Notes under the pieces: generated by a model | The model's database searches: none | What the model saw: only the letters and a program-made list of their open reading frames with translations | Told to the model about the DNA's origin: nothing | From: Alteromonas salexigens | GTDB taxonomy: Bacteria > Pseudomonadota > Gammaproteobacteria > Enterobacterales > Alteromonadaceae | Assembly (NCBI RefSeq): GCF_025628895.1 | Contig: NZ_JAOTJC010000007.1 | Coordinates: 310,001 to 374,000 of the forward strand | DNA length: 64,000 nucleotides | Direction of reading: 5' to 3' | Made by a program: the position numbers and the translations under genes | Shown here: one piece after another, positions 48,081-55,856 of the stretch | How the letters are laid out: every line of letters begins with the position of its first letter | How positions within the stretch are numbered: position 1 is the first letter of the stretch

Positions 48081-51000
48081 TTAGTCTTTCTGGCCAGGAG
48101 CCTTGCCCCCGTGAAAGAGCTTCTCCACCATTACGTAGAACATAGGCACGAAGAAGATTGCCAGGAAGGTGGCCGCCAGCATACCGCCCATCACCGCAAT
48201 ACCGATGGCGTTCTGTGCGGCAGCACCGGCGCCGCTTGCCAGTGCCAGCGGCGTGACCCCTAAAATAAAGGCCATCGAGGTCATCAGTATGGGCCGGAAC
48301 CGCTGCGAAGCCGCCTCTGACACTGCGGCCATCAGATCCTGCCCGGCTTCGTGACGGGTTTTCGCAAACTCCACTATCAGGATGGCATTTTTGGAGGCCA
48401 GCCCTACCGTGGTGAGGAAGGCCACCTGTAAGTACACGTCGTTCGGCAGGTTAAACAGGAAGGCCGCGGTGACCGAGCCGAGAATACCTAACGGCACCAC
48501 CAGCATCACGGCGAAAGGCACCGACCAGCTTTCATACAGCGCCGCAAGACACAGGAACACCACGATGATAGAAATGGCATACAGCATTGGCGCCTGCGAT
48601 CCGGCCTGTCGTTCTTCATATGACAAACCCGCCCATTCGATACCAAAGCCCTCCGGCAGTTTATCCACCAGCCTGGTCATTTCATCCATGGCTTCCCCTG
48701 ACGACACGCCCTCGGCGGGACTGCCCTGAATGTTCACTGACGATAAGCCGTTGAAGCGTTCCAGTTTCGGTGAACCGTAGGACCACTGCTTGGTCGCAAA
48801 CGCGCTGAAGGCCACCATGTCGCCGTCTTTATTGCGCACAAACCACTTGTTGAGATCGTCCGGGTTCATGCGATGCGGTGCATCGGCCTGCATGTACACC
48901 CGCTTAATGCGCCCGTTATCGATGAAGTCATTCACATAACTGGACCCCCAGGCAATTTGCAGGGTGGCATTAATCTCACTGAGGGAGACGCCCAGTGCGG
49001 AGGCTTTTTCCGAGTCGATATCAATTTTAAACTGCGGCACATCGCTCAGCCCGTTGGGGCGTACCCCGGTCAGTTTCGGACTCTGCGCCGCCATGCCTAA
49101 TAATTGATTCCGGGCATCCATCAACGCTTCATGACCCAGTCCGGCTCTGTCAACCAACTGCATATTGAAGCCGGTAGCATTACCTAACTCCATGATGGGG
49201 GGCGGTATGATGGGAAACGCCATGGCATCCTCAATCAGCGACAGGGCACCATAGGCTTGTCCCTGCAGAGCAAACGCAGAATTATTCTCATCCCGTTCAT
49301 CCCAGTCTACCAGGTGCAGAAAGCCCATGGCCGCGTTCTGCGCCGAACCGGCAAAGCTAAAGCCCACCACGGTAAACATGTCTTTAACTACGTCGCCCTT
49401 GGTCTCAAGGAAGAAATCTTCAGCTTGTTTTACCGACTCCAGCGTCCTGTCCGCCGTGGCTCCCGGCGGCGTGCTGATAAGCATCATCATCATTCCCTGG
49501 TCTTCGTTCGGAATGAAGGCCCCCGGCAAACGCATAAAAATGAGCGCCATACCGGCCACCAATACGCCGTACACCACGATGTAGCGTTTTACCCGCTTGG
49601 CCATATGACTGGCTGTGCGCTGATAGCGGTCGCGGCCTTTGTTGAAGTTACGGTTAAACCAGCCAAAGAACCCCTTATTTTTGTCGTAATCCGGGTCGTG
49701 TTTTTTCAGCAACGTGGCACACAGCGATGGCGATAAAATGATGGCCACCAGCACCGAAAAGGTCATGGCCGACACAATCGTTATTGAGAACTGCCGGTAA
49801 ATTGCCCCGGCCGAGCCGCTGAAAAAGGCCATTGGAATAAATACAGTCGACAGCACTACCGCAATACCAATTAGTGCACTGGTAATTTGCGACATTGATT
49901 TTTTGGTCGCCTCACGGGGGGGCAAGCCCTCTTCTTCCATGATCCGCTCAACGTTTTCCACCACCACAATAGCATCGTCCACCAACAGGCCAATGGCCAA
50001 TACCATGGCAAACATGGTGAGAACGTTAATACTGAAGCCAAAGGCATACAGCACGGCAAACGTGCCCAGCAGCACTACCGGTACCGCAATAGTGGGGATG
50101 AGCGTGGCCCGCCAGTTTTGCAAAAACAGCAGCATCACCAGAAATACCAGTACCACGGCTTCAATCAGGGTCTGTACCACCGACTCGATAGACAGTTCGA
50201 TAAACGGCGAGCTGTCCAGCGGATAGACCACTTTGACGCCTTCCGGCAGGTTGCGTTTAAGCTCTTCAACCCGGGCTTTCACCCGGTCGATGGTTTCCAG
50301 CGCATTTGCCCCTGATGCCAGACTGACTGCCATACCGGCTGCCGGGTGGCGTTTGTACCGCGCAATGACATTGTACGACTCTGCGCCCAGCTCAACCCGG
50401 GCAACATCGCCCACCCGCACCTGGGAGCCGTCGGTATTTACCCGCAGTATTATATTTTCAAAATCTTCTACGCTTTGCAGACGGGACTGCGCCTGAATAG
50501 TGGCATTGATCTGCTGCCCTTCTATTGCCGGCAACCCGCCCAGCTGACCCGCAGACACATCAGTATTTTGTACCTGCACCGCAGATTGCACATCCACCGG
50601 GGTGAGGTTGTAGCTAAACAGCTTGTCCGGATCCAGCCAGATACGCATCGAGCGCTGGGCACCAAACACCCGCACACTGCCCACCCCGTTTACCCGGGAT
50701 ATCGGGTCCCGATACTGAGAAATCAGCGTGTCAGACAGGTCATACTGGGTCAGCTCACCGTTATCGGCATAAAACCCCACCACCAGTGCGAAGGAGTTAT
50801 TCGACTTGGTGACCGTCACGCCTTGTTGCTGCACCTGCTGAGGCAGGAGGGAAATGACGCCCTGGACTTTGTTTTGTGTTTGGACCTGAGCAATGTCCGG
50901 GTCGGTGCCAGGGGCAAACGTGAGCGTGATGGACATGCTGCTGTTAGCACTACTGGCAGAAAAGTAACGCAGGTTATCGATACCAGACAGGCTCTGTTCA

Positions 51001-51194
51001 ATAATCTGTGTGACTGAGTTCTCAACGGTTTTCGCTGACGCACCAGGGTAAGACGCACTGATGGATACCGACGGCGGCGCTACTTTGGGATATTGTTCTA
51101 CCGGTAGCGACTGAATAGCCAGCACACCGGCCATCATGGTGATAATGGCAAGTACCCAGGCGAATACGGGTCTGTCTATAAAAAAGCGGGCCAT
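48081..51194 (-). CDS. RND efflux permease, HAE1 (AcrB) type
   Basis: A 1037-residue resistance-nodulation-division pump of the hydrophobe/amphiphile branch. It begins MARFFIDRPVFAWVLAI, has the first periplasmic loop, and carries the proton-relay aspartates in FAMVLAIGLLVDDAIVVVEN (20 residues). The second half repeats the fold (FLTTVGLASKNAILIVEFAK). It exports drugs, solvents or fatty acids from periplasm and inner membrane to an outer-membrane channel. The adaptor gene lies 17 bases upstream on the same strand. No outer-membrane factor gene is in the window, so it presumably uses a shared TolC encoded elsewhere. Confidence 0.95.
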   Translation of the reverse strand: MARFFIDRPVFAWVLAIITMMAGVLAIQSLPVEQYPKVAPPSVSISASYPGASAKTVENSVTQIIEQSLSGIDNLRYFSASSANSSMSITLTFAPGTDPDIAQVQTQNKVQGVISLLPQQVQQQGVTVTKSNNSFALVVGFYADNGELTQYDLSDTLISQYRDPISRVNGVGSVRVFGAQRSMRIWLDPDKLFSYNLTPVDVQSAVQVQNTDVSAGQLGGLPAIEGQQINATIQAQSRLQSVEDFENIILRVNTDGSQVRVGDVARVELGAESYNVIARYKRHPAAGMAVSLASGANALETIDRVKARVEELKRNLPEGVKVVYPLDSSPFIELSIESVVQTLIEAVVLVFLVMLLFLQNWRATLIPTIAVPVVLLGTFAVLYAFGFSINVLTMFAMVLAIGLLVDDAIVVVENVERIMEEEGLPPREATKKSMSQITSALIGIAVVLSTVFIPMAFFSGSAGAIYRQFSITIVSAMTFSVLVAIILSPSLCATLLKKHDPDYDKNKGFFGWFNRNFNKGRDRYQRTASHMAKRVKRYIVVYGVLVAGMALIFMRLPGAFIPNEDQGMMMMLISTPPGATADRTLESVKQAEDFFLETKGDVVKDMFTVVGFSFAGSAQNAAMGFLHLVDWDERDENNSAFALQGQAYGALSLIEDAMAFPIIPPPIMELGNATGFNMQLVDRAGLGHEALMDARNQLLGMAAQSPKLTGVRPNGLSDVPQFKIDIDSEKASALGVSLSEINATLQIAWGSSYVNDFIDNGRIKRVYMQADAPHRMNPDDLNKWFVRNKDGDMVAFSAFATKQWSYGSPKLERFNGLSSVNIQGSPAEGVSSGEAMDEMTRLVDKLPEGFGIEWAGLSYEERQAGSQAPMLYAISIIVVFLCLAALYESWSVPFAVMLVVPLGILGSVTAAFLFNLPNDVYLQVAFLTTVGLASKNAILIVEFAKTRHEAGQDLMAAVSEAASQRFRPILMTSMAFILGVTPLALASGAGAAAQNAIGIAVMGGMLAATFLAIFFVPMFYVMVEKLFHGGKAPGQKD

Positions 51195-51211
51195 ATTAAT
51201 CCTTGTCGCGA

Positions 51212-52366
51212 TTACTGTGCGCGGGCGGTGTTACCCGCCGGCTGCCACTCGCTGGCATTTACCTGGGTACCCGGCTGTACTTTCTGGTAGCCGGTCACAA
51301 TGACGCGCTCACCTTCACTGACGCCACCGGTCACAATGTACTGGTCGCGATACATGCCGGCTGTCTGCACTGTGCGGGTTTCAACTTTTTGCTCATCATT
51401 AACCACCGACAAGGTCAGAGACCCATCGGCCTGACGAGTGGTGGCACGCTGGGGCACCAGCAAGGCGTCCCGCTGGTCGGTCGTGACATGGGCCTTCACA
51501 AACATGCCCGGCATCAACAACCCGTCCGGATTAGGCACTAAGGCACGCAGCGTCACCGAGCCGGTGGACTGCTCCACGGTAACTTCCGAAAACTTCAGGG
51601 TGCCGGTATGGGGGTACTTACCTTCCATAGTTTCATCTAATGTCAGTGACACCGGCAGGGCATCATTTTTCTGCATGGCCCGGCGCAGCGTCAGCACGGC
51701 TTGACCCGACTCCTGCATATCCACATACACGGGATCGAGCTGAGTAATAGTGGCCAGTTGCTGGCTTTGACTGGCCGTGACCAGCGTACCTTCGGTCACA
51801 TAAGAGCGGCTAATCTGGCCACTGATGGGCGCATACACCTTGGTGTAATCGGTATTTACCCGAGCCAGCTCTACTGCCGCTTCAGCAACCTTAATGGCGG
51901 CCTGAGCCTGATCTTTTTGCGCTACCACATCGTCATATTCCTGCTGACTGACGGCATTACGCCCCACCAGGTCTTCAAAACGGCGGGCCTTGGCCTGCAG
52001 CGTCTTCAGGTTTGCCTCGGCACTGCGCAAGTCGGCAATGGCGCTGTTTAGCTGTGCTTTATAGCGGGCGTCATCAATTTGATATAGCTGCTGGCCTTTT
52101 TCCACTGAGGCTCCTTCTTCAAACAAGCGCTCTGTAATGACCCCATTTACCTGCGGACGAATTTGCGACTGACGAAACGCGGTGACCCTGCCGGGCAACA
52201 CCATATCCATAGCCACAGGCTGGCGACTGATGGTGGTTACAGAAACCTTGGGGGCCGGACGGGACTGGCCCTGCGCACCTGCCTTGGCCGGTTGCTCCGC
52301 ATCGGAACAGGCGGCCAGAACCCCTGACAGAATTACTGCGCTGAGCAGCAAAAGGTGTCGTCTCAT
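51212..52366 (-). CDS. RND periplasmic adaptor (membrane-fusion) lipoprotein
   Basis: A 384-residue membrane-fusion protein of the AcrA type. The signal peptide ends in the lipobox VLAAC (Cys20). It then has a lipoyl/barrel-sandwich half (RPQVNGVITERLFEEG), an alpha-helical hairpin (about 100-165), the second lipoyl half (VYAPISGQISRSYVTEGTLV) and the beta-barrel. It bridges the RND permease and the outer-membrane channel. It is the first gene of the operon, divergent from the TetR gene, and shares the intergenic operator with it. Confidence 0.95.
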   Translation of the reverse strand: MRRHLLLLSAVILSGVLAACSDAEQPAKAGAQGQSRPAPKVSVTTISRQPVAMDMVLPGRVTAFRQSQIRPQVNGVITERLFEEGASVEKGQQLYQIDDARYKAQLNSAIADLRSAEANLKTLQAKARRFEDLVGRNAVSQQEYDDVVAQKDQAQAAIKVAEAAVELARVNTDYTKVYAPISGQISRSYVTEGTLVTASQSQQLATITQLDPVYVDMQESGQAVLTLRRAMQKNDALPVSLTLDETMEGKYPHTGTLKFSEVTVEQSTGSVTLRALVPNPDGLLMPGMFVKAHVTTDQRDALLVPQRATTRQADGSLTLSVVNDEQKVETRTVQTAGMYRDQYIVTGGVSEGERVIVTGYQKVQPGTQVNASEWQPAGNTARAQ

Positions 52367-52427
52367 AATTTTTTCATTCCACTGATGTTAAGGCTGGACA
52401 AGCATACAAATTGTGTCTAATTTAAAA

Positions 52428-52441
52428 ATACATTCATGTAT
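52428..52441. promoter_or_regulatory. AcrR-like operator in adaptor/tetR intergenic region
   Basis: ATACAT-TC-ATGTAT, a perfect 6-bp dyad with two-base spacer, in a longer stretch rich in ATGTATGT. It resembles the known AcrR operator of E. coli (TACATACATTTNTGAATGTATGTA is longer; only the core matches). It lies 61 bases from the adaptor start and 31 from the tetR start, so it likely serves both. Confidence 0.65.
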
Positions 52442-52472
52442 GTATGTTGTCAATTTTTACTCAGGTAGTGTC

Positions 52473-53099
52473 ATGCGTCGAACTAAAGCTGAAGCTGAAC
52501 AAACCCGCCAGGCCATTCTGGATGCCGCCGTTGAAGTATTCAGCGAGCGGGGGGTAGCTAAGTCTACCTTAGAAAATATTGCCCAGGCGGCCGATGTGAC
52601 CCGCGGTGCGGTATACTGGCACTTCAAAAACAAACAGGAAATCTTCGACGCCCTGCACGACAGGCTACATACTCCGTTTATTCAGAAAATTTTGGAAGGC
52701 CTGGAAGGTCAACACCCTGATCCTGTCGCTCAGTTGCAGATTATTTGTACGCAGGTGTTGGTGGATTTGTTCAACGAGCCTGACTCGCAGCGGGTGCTCA
52801 CCCTGTTCTTGCTCAAATGTGACTACAGCGGCGATCTGGCCGCCAGTAAAACCGCCTTCAATGAGAAAAAACGTCGCACGTCTGAGGTGTTCACGGCGTA
52901 TTTTGAAAAAGCGCTGGCCGCCGGCAAGCTGCCTGCCGATGCCAATCCGGCCATTCTTACCCGCGCACTGAACTGTTACTTTCGCGGTATCGTGGTGGAG
53001 TTTCTTGATGAACCGGAAGGGTTCGATCTCGCCCGCGAAGCACCGATGCTGATGGACATGTTTTTCCGCCCCTTGCGCACTGCCTCTGCGGCGTCTTAA
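52473..53099 (+). CDS. TetR-family repressor of the RND pump (AcrR-like)
   Basis: A 208-residue TetR protein. The helix-turn-helix is at about residues 12-55: RQAILDAAVEVFSERGVAKSTLENIAQAADVTRGAVYWHF, quoted as EVFSERGVAKSTL and VTRGAVYWHFKNK, very close to the AcrR/TtgR group. The C-terminal helical domain binds ligands, probably pump substrates. The ATG at 52473 fits this family; an upstream in-frame ATG at 52413 lies inside the operator. It is divergent from the pump genes and overlaps the convergent DnaJ-related gene by four bases. Confidence 0.93.
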   Translation: MRRTKAEAEQTRQAILDAAVEVFSERGVAKSTLENIAQAADVTRGAVYWHFKNKQEIFDALHDRLHTPFIQKILEGLEGQHPDPVAQLQIICTQVLVDLFNEPDSQRVLTLFLLKCDYSGDLAASKTAFNEKKRRTSEVFTAYFEKALAAGKLPADANPAILTRALNCYFRGIVVEFLDEPEGFDLAREAPMLMDMFFRPLRTASAAS

Positions 53100-53719
53100 T
53101 CCACCAGCTGGGTGTAGAGTACCGAATAAGCACTCACGATAGCTTTGGTTTCCGCGGCGCTGCCGCCTTTATCCGGATGGCAGACGTGCAGCCGTTTGCG
53201 GTACTGTCGTTTGAGTTCAACAAGGCTGAGCACCTCATCTTCCGGCAGGGCCAGTTGCTGTTTCGCCTGGGCGACCGACTCTGCCCCCACGCTGTTTGCT
53301 GTTCTCTCACCCGCCATATTACGCCAGAAGCTATCCAGCAGTGCTTCCACATCCGCTTCCCCGGTTTGATCGAAGTGGGACCAGTCGAGATAAAACGCCC
53401 GCAGTGGATCCGGCTTAAGCAATCCCGCTTCACCGGCCGTATAGGGCTTCAGAACAATCCGGGTACCGGCAATATCCAGCTCCCCTGTCTGCTGCTGCCA
53501 CCATTCGTCGCGCAACTGGTACAGGGCGTTATAGAGCGCAAAATGGGTTTGGAATAAGCGTAACGGATCGCGCAGGGCATCGGACGGGAAAAATTCCAGC
53601 GGCGGGCGCTGGAGCCGGGCAATGACATCGTATTCCGTGGTGCCGTCACGAAACCAGTCCTGCCAGTCGGCCAGAATGGCGATAAGGGGTGAGACAGGTT
53701 GCGTGGGTTCGGCAGTCAT
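53096..53719 (-). CDS. DnaJ-related protein with C-terminal J domain
   Basis: A 207-residue protein of the DNA-J-related family. Residues 1-130 are the family-specific N-terminal domain (FLSDALRDPLRLFQTHFALYNALYQL-type; here FPSDALRDPLRLFQTHF). The C-terminus is a J domain of about 50 residues with the HPD motif in LHVCHPDKGG. It is likely a co-chaperone that stimulates DnaK; the client is unknown. It is complete and normal for marine gammaproteobacteria. On its left it overlaps the tetR stop; on its right the repeat-flanked AT-rich locus begins about 140 bases before its start. Confidence 0.88.
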   Translation of the reverse strand: MTAEPTQPVSPLIAILADWQDWFRDGTTEYDVIARLQRPPLEFFPSDALRDPLRLFQTHFALYNALYQLRDEWWQQQTGELDIAGTRIVLKPYTAGEAGLLKPDPLRAFYLDWSHFDQTGEADVEALLDSFWRNMAGERTANSVGAESVAQAKQQLALPEDEVLSLVELKRQYRKRLHVCHPDKGGSAAETKAIVSAYSVLYTQLVD

Positions 53720-53949
53720 TAAGATTTTCCTTTAGTCCGGGTACTTGGTTTATTGGATGGTAAAAAGATACTTACAACACCCACACGCTCGACTTTTGCC
53801 CTACTTAAGATGCAATAATTTACATTCTAAATAAATACAAAATCTTGTACATGCTTGTCCAGCCCGTCACCCTCGCGAAAGCGAGGGTCTCCTTCGTGCC
53901 AGACGAAATCCGGTAATTGCTTCCGTCATCCCGGCGTCAGCATTGACTA

Positions 53950-54074
53950 CCGTCATCCCGGCGAAGGCCGGGACCTCATCAACTGTCATTGTGCACGTGA
54001 AAAGAGTGATTATTGATATTGCGGTTAGTCGATGGAGGTTGCGGCCTTCGCCGCAATGACGCGTTTCCTTGAGC
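53950..54074 (+). repeat. 125-bp repeat unit, copy 1
   Basis: Bounded by CGTCAT and ATGACG and containing two palindromes, CCCGGC-gaag-GCCGGG and TTGCGGC-cttc-GCCGCAA, about 70 bases apart. It is nearly identical to copy 2 (period 135) and, inverted, to 55585-55707. Confidence 0.85.
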
Positions 54075-54084
54075 TAAAAACAGA

Positions 54085-54209
54085 CCGTCATCCCGGCGAA
54101 GGCCGGGACCTCATCAACTGTCATTGTGCACGTGGAAAGAGTGATTATTAAGATTGCGGTTAGACGATGGGGGTTGCGGCCTTCGCCGCAATGACGCGTT
54201 TCTTCGAGC
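54085..54209 (+). repeat. 125-bp repeat unit, copy 2
   Basis: Same structure as copy 1 with a few substitutions (for example GTGGAAAG for GTGAAAAG). The pair forms a tandem direct repeat. Confidence 0.85.
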
Positions 54210-54327
54210 GAGTTAATTTCGTCAAAGTCAACTATCACTTAACGTCACCACCGCGAATACCATCATCGGGTAGCGACATGGCATTTTTTGTCCCAGCCTG
54301 CTTTTACGCACACGCCATTATTATTTG

Positions 54328-54690
54328 TTAGGTGCACACATTTATAGTGAATATTGTATAGAAGTAGCCCATATATAAGGTAAACATGAAATATACAGTG
54401 GTTATAGCGTAGAAACCGAATTTATTCTGATTCTTTCGGATGACGATTAACTTCATTAATGCACACTTATACTTTATAGCGGTAAAGGTCAAAGCAAGCG
54501 GGATGCTTGTGCTTAGCAGCAGGATACCATAGACCAATAAATTGTCATTCGTTGGTAATTCTTCACACCCTAAGGTTGTTAGCTGAATTATTAACAGGAA
54601 AAAGGAAGCTGAAAATAGGTATCCCAGGGTTTTAAAAAAAATCCTGAAGAACTTTCTTGCTATATATTTGTGTAATAATAACTCAAACAT
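54328..54690 (-). CDS. Unrecognised small membrane protein
   Basis: A 120-residue protein with about three predicted membrane helices (approximately 18-38, 50-72 and 92-115) separated by short basic loops such as KYKCALMKLIVIRKNQNK. No family was recognised. Its codon usage is AT-rich, unlike the neighbouring genes, which suggests foreign origin. The stop is directly followed by ACCTAAC (54328-54334), which fits an integron inverse-core consensus RYYYAAC. The start is ten bases from a 37-bp repeat. It lies downstream of the zinc-ribbon gene on the same strand, between two inverted repeat arms. Confidence 0.55.
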   Translation of the reverse strand: MFELLLHKYIARKFFRIFFKTLGYLFSASFFLLIIQLTTLGCEELPTNDNLLVYGILLLSTSIPLALTFTAIKYKCALMKLIVIRKNQNKFGFYAITTVYFMFTLYMGYFYTIFTINVCT

Positions 54691-54699
54691 GCGTCACTG

Positions 54700-54736
54700 T
54701 ACCTAACATTATAATGATGCAGACTCTAAGGGCCGG
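54700..54736 (-). repeat. 37-bp repeat, copy 1 (attC-like junction)
   Basis: 29 of 37 bases match copy 2 at 55042-55078 without gaps. On the minus strand it contains TATAAT and GTTAGGT, which fits the integron core GTTRRRY. It directly precedes the start of the 120-residue membrane protein gene and follows the stop of the zinc-ribbon gene. Confidence 0.6.
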
Positions 54737-54739
54737 GTG

Positions 54740-55027
54740 TTAATTTGGTGACGGATGCTCTGAACTTTTCAGTCTAAGTGAAAAAATTAGCGCAATGGTA
54801 GAAGAAATCCAGACAATATTATTGGCACTAAACCCAAAGGCAATAACAGCTGGCTTTATAATAAACAGATGGAAAGCGAACGCCAAAGGCGCGAGCATTA
54901 GCAATATTTTCCAATCAACTGTCAGTTTTACTCTTGTAGAGCAATGAGTGCACAGGCGCTTTTTATTGAAGCCATTAGTTGTCTTTGAGAGGAGACCAAT
55001 ATTTCCTTTGCAGTGCGGGCACTTCAT
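54740..55027 (-). CDS. Zinc-ribbon protein with two membrane helices
   Basis: A 95-residue protein. The N-terminus is a zinc ribbon with CPHC (Cys3, Cys6) and CTHC (Cys26, Cys29), followed by two hydrophobic helices (about 39-58 and 65-83) and a short polar tail ending SEHPSPN. No known family was recognised. It is AT-rich, in contrast to the surrounding genes. The ribosome site is AGGGA ahead of the ATG at 55027, about 15 bases after a 37-bp repeat. It is the first of the two genes in this cassette; a small membrane protein follows. The function is unknown. Confidence 0.6.
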   Translation of the reverse strand: MKCPHCKGNIGLLSKTTNGFNKKRLCTHCSTRVKLTVDWKILLMLAPLAFAFHLFIIKPAVIAFGFSANNIVWISSTIALIFSLRLKSSEHPSPN

Positions 55028-55041
55028 TATTTTTCCCTAGT

Positions 55042-55078
55042 TACATAACATTATAGTGAGGCGGCCCCTAAGGACCGC
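55042..55078 (-). repeat. 37-bp repeat, copy 2 (attC-like junction)
   Basis: Homologous to copy 1. It contains TATAAT and GTTATGT (one mismatch to GTTRRRY) and a GCGGTCC/GGGCCGC hairpin with one G-T pair. It precedes the zinc-ribbon gene. Confidence 0.6.
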
Positions 55079-55517
55079 ATTTTAATTTTTATCATACTGG
55101 ACTTACTTTCGCTATCCCTGTCTGTGACTGCGATGGTATCACCTTAATTATTTTGCGAACCTGTTTATATGCGAATCACTATTGGCATAGTATAGCTTTA
55201 CGATGCCATTCATAAAAAATGTTCTTTGGAATTAATTGAATTTACGTCGGGAAAACAATAATTGAAAAAACAATGCGAAACTTAGTTAAAGAGGCTCGAA
55301 TATAGCCCTCTGCATGTGCAATATACCGAACCCCAATATAATTTACTATATTCTCTATAGGGACGATGGGTTTAAAGTTATCCGATCACGGATATATTCT
55401 AAATTTTCGTTTTTGAGACGTTTATTACCCACATCGACGATATTTAAAGTGTACTTTCTAAGTCACACAAGGCTTAGTAACAGTCAAACACTAGTTATAG
55501 GGCGGGAAATAAATTAC
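55079..55517. other. AT-rich non-coding part of the inserted locus
   Basis: 439 AT-rich bases between the zinc-ribbon gene's upstream repeat and the right arm. One frame of 68 codons (55314-55520, plus) exists, but it has no ribosome site, no family and runs into the repeat arm, so it is not annotated as a gene. No promoter, tRNA or known RNA was recognised. Confidence 0.4.
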
Positions 55518-55811
55518 TGAGGTCCCGGCCTTCGCCGGGATGACGGTAGCTAATACTGAGGCCGGGATGACGGGCTGTTTTTAACTCGAAGAAACGCGTC
55601 ATTGCGGCGGAGGCCGCAACCTCCATCGTCTAACCGCGATATCAAAAATCACTCTTTTCGCGTGCACAATGACAGTTGAGGAGGTCCCGGCCTTCGCCGG
55701 GATGACGATAGGTATTACTGACGCCGGGATGACGGTAGCTTATACTGCGCTTCGGTAATGCCCGCTATTGGCGCATAGGAGACCCTCGCCTTCGCGAGGG
55801 TGACGGGCTGG
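55518..55811. repeat. Right composite arm, inverted relative to the left arm
   Basis: Reading outwards it has CCCGGC/GCCGGG palindromes (55523-55538), one copy of the 125-bp unit in reverse (55585-55707), the CTGACGCCGGGATGACGG module and the CCCTCGC/GCGAGGG palindrome. It ends GTGACGGGCTGG, which mirrors CCAGCCCGTCAC at 53859 on the left. It is a diverged inverted copy, not an exact one. Confidence 0.85.
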
Positions 55812-55856
55812 TGCTGGCACCGAACGGACAGTCAAAACTTATTAAGCGCTACCATA

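Larger units (their letters stand above)
53859..54209. repeat. Left composite arm of REP-like palindromes
   Basis: A 351-base array. In order it holds a CCCTCGC/GCGAGGG palindrome (53870-53887), a short ccgtcatcccggcgtcag module (53923-53940), and two 125-bp direct repeat units. Nearly the same modules, reversed and in mirror order, occur at 55518-55811, on the other side of two small AT-rich genes. No coding potential. Confidence 0.85.

Noticed and set aside
54234-54334. Full integron attC site downstream of the 120-residue protein
   Set aside because: ACCTAAC and GTTAAGT cores are present about 90 bases apart, but the intervening sequence does not show clear L-box pairing, so it was not annotated as a site.
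55314-55520. 68-codon plus-strand frame
   Set aside because: No ribosome site, no recognisable family, and its end lies inside the right repeat arm; probably chance in AT-rich DNA.
53720-55856. CRISPR array
   Set aside because: The repeats are few, long, of unequal spacing and in both orientations, without spacers; no cas genes are near.
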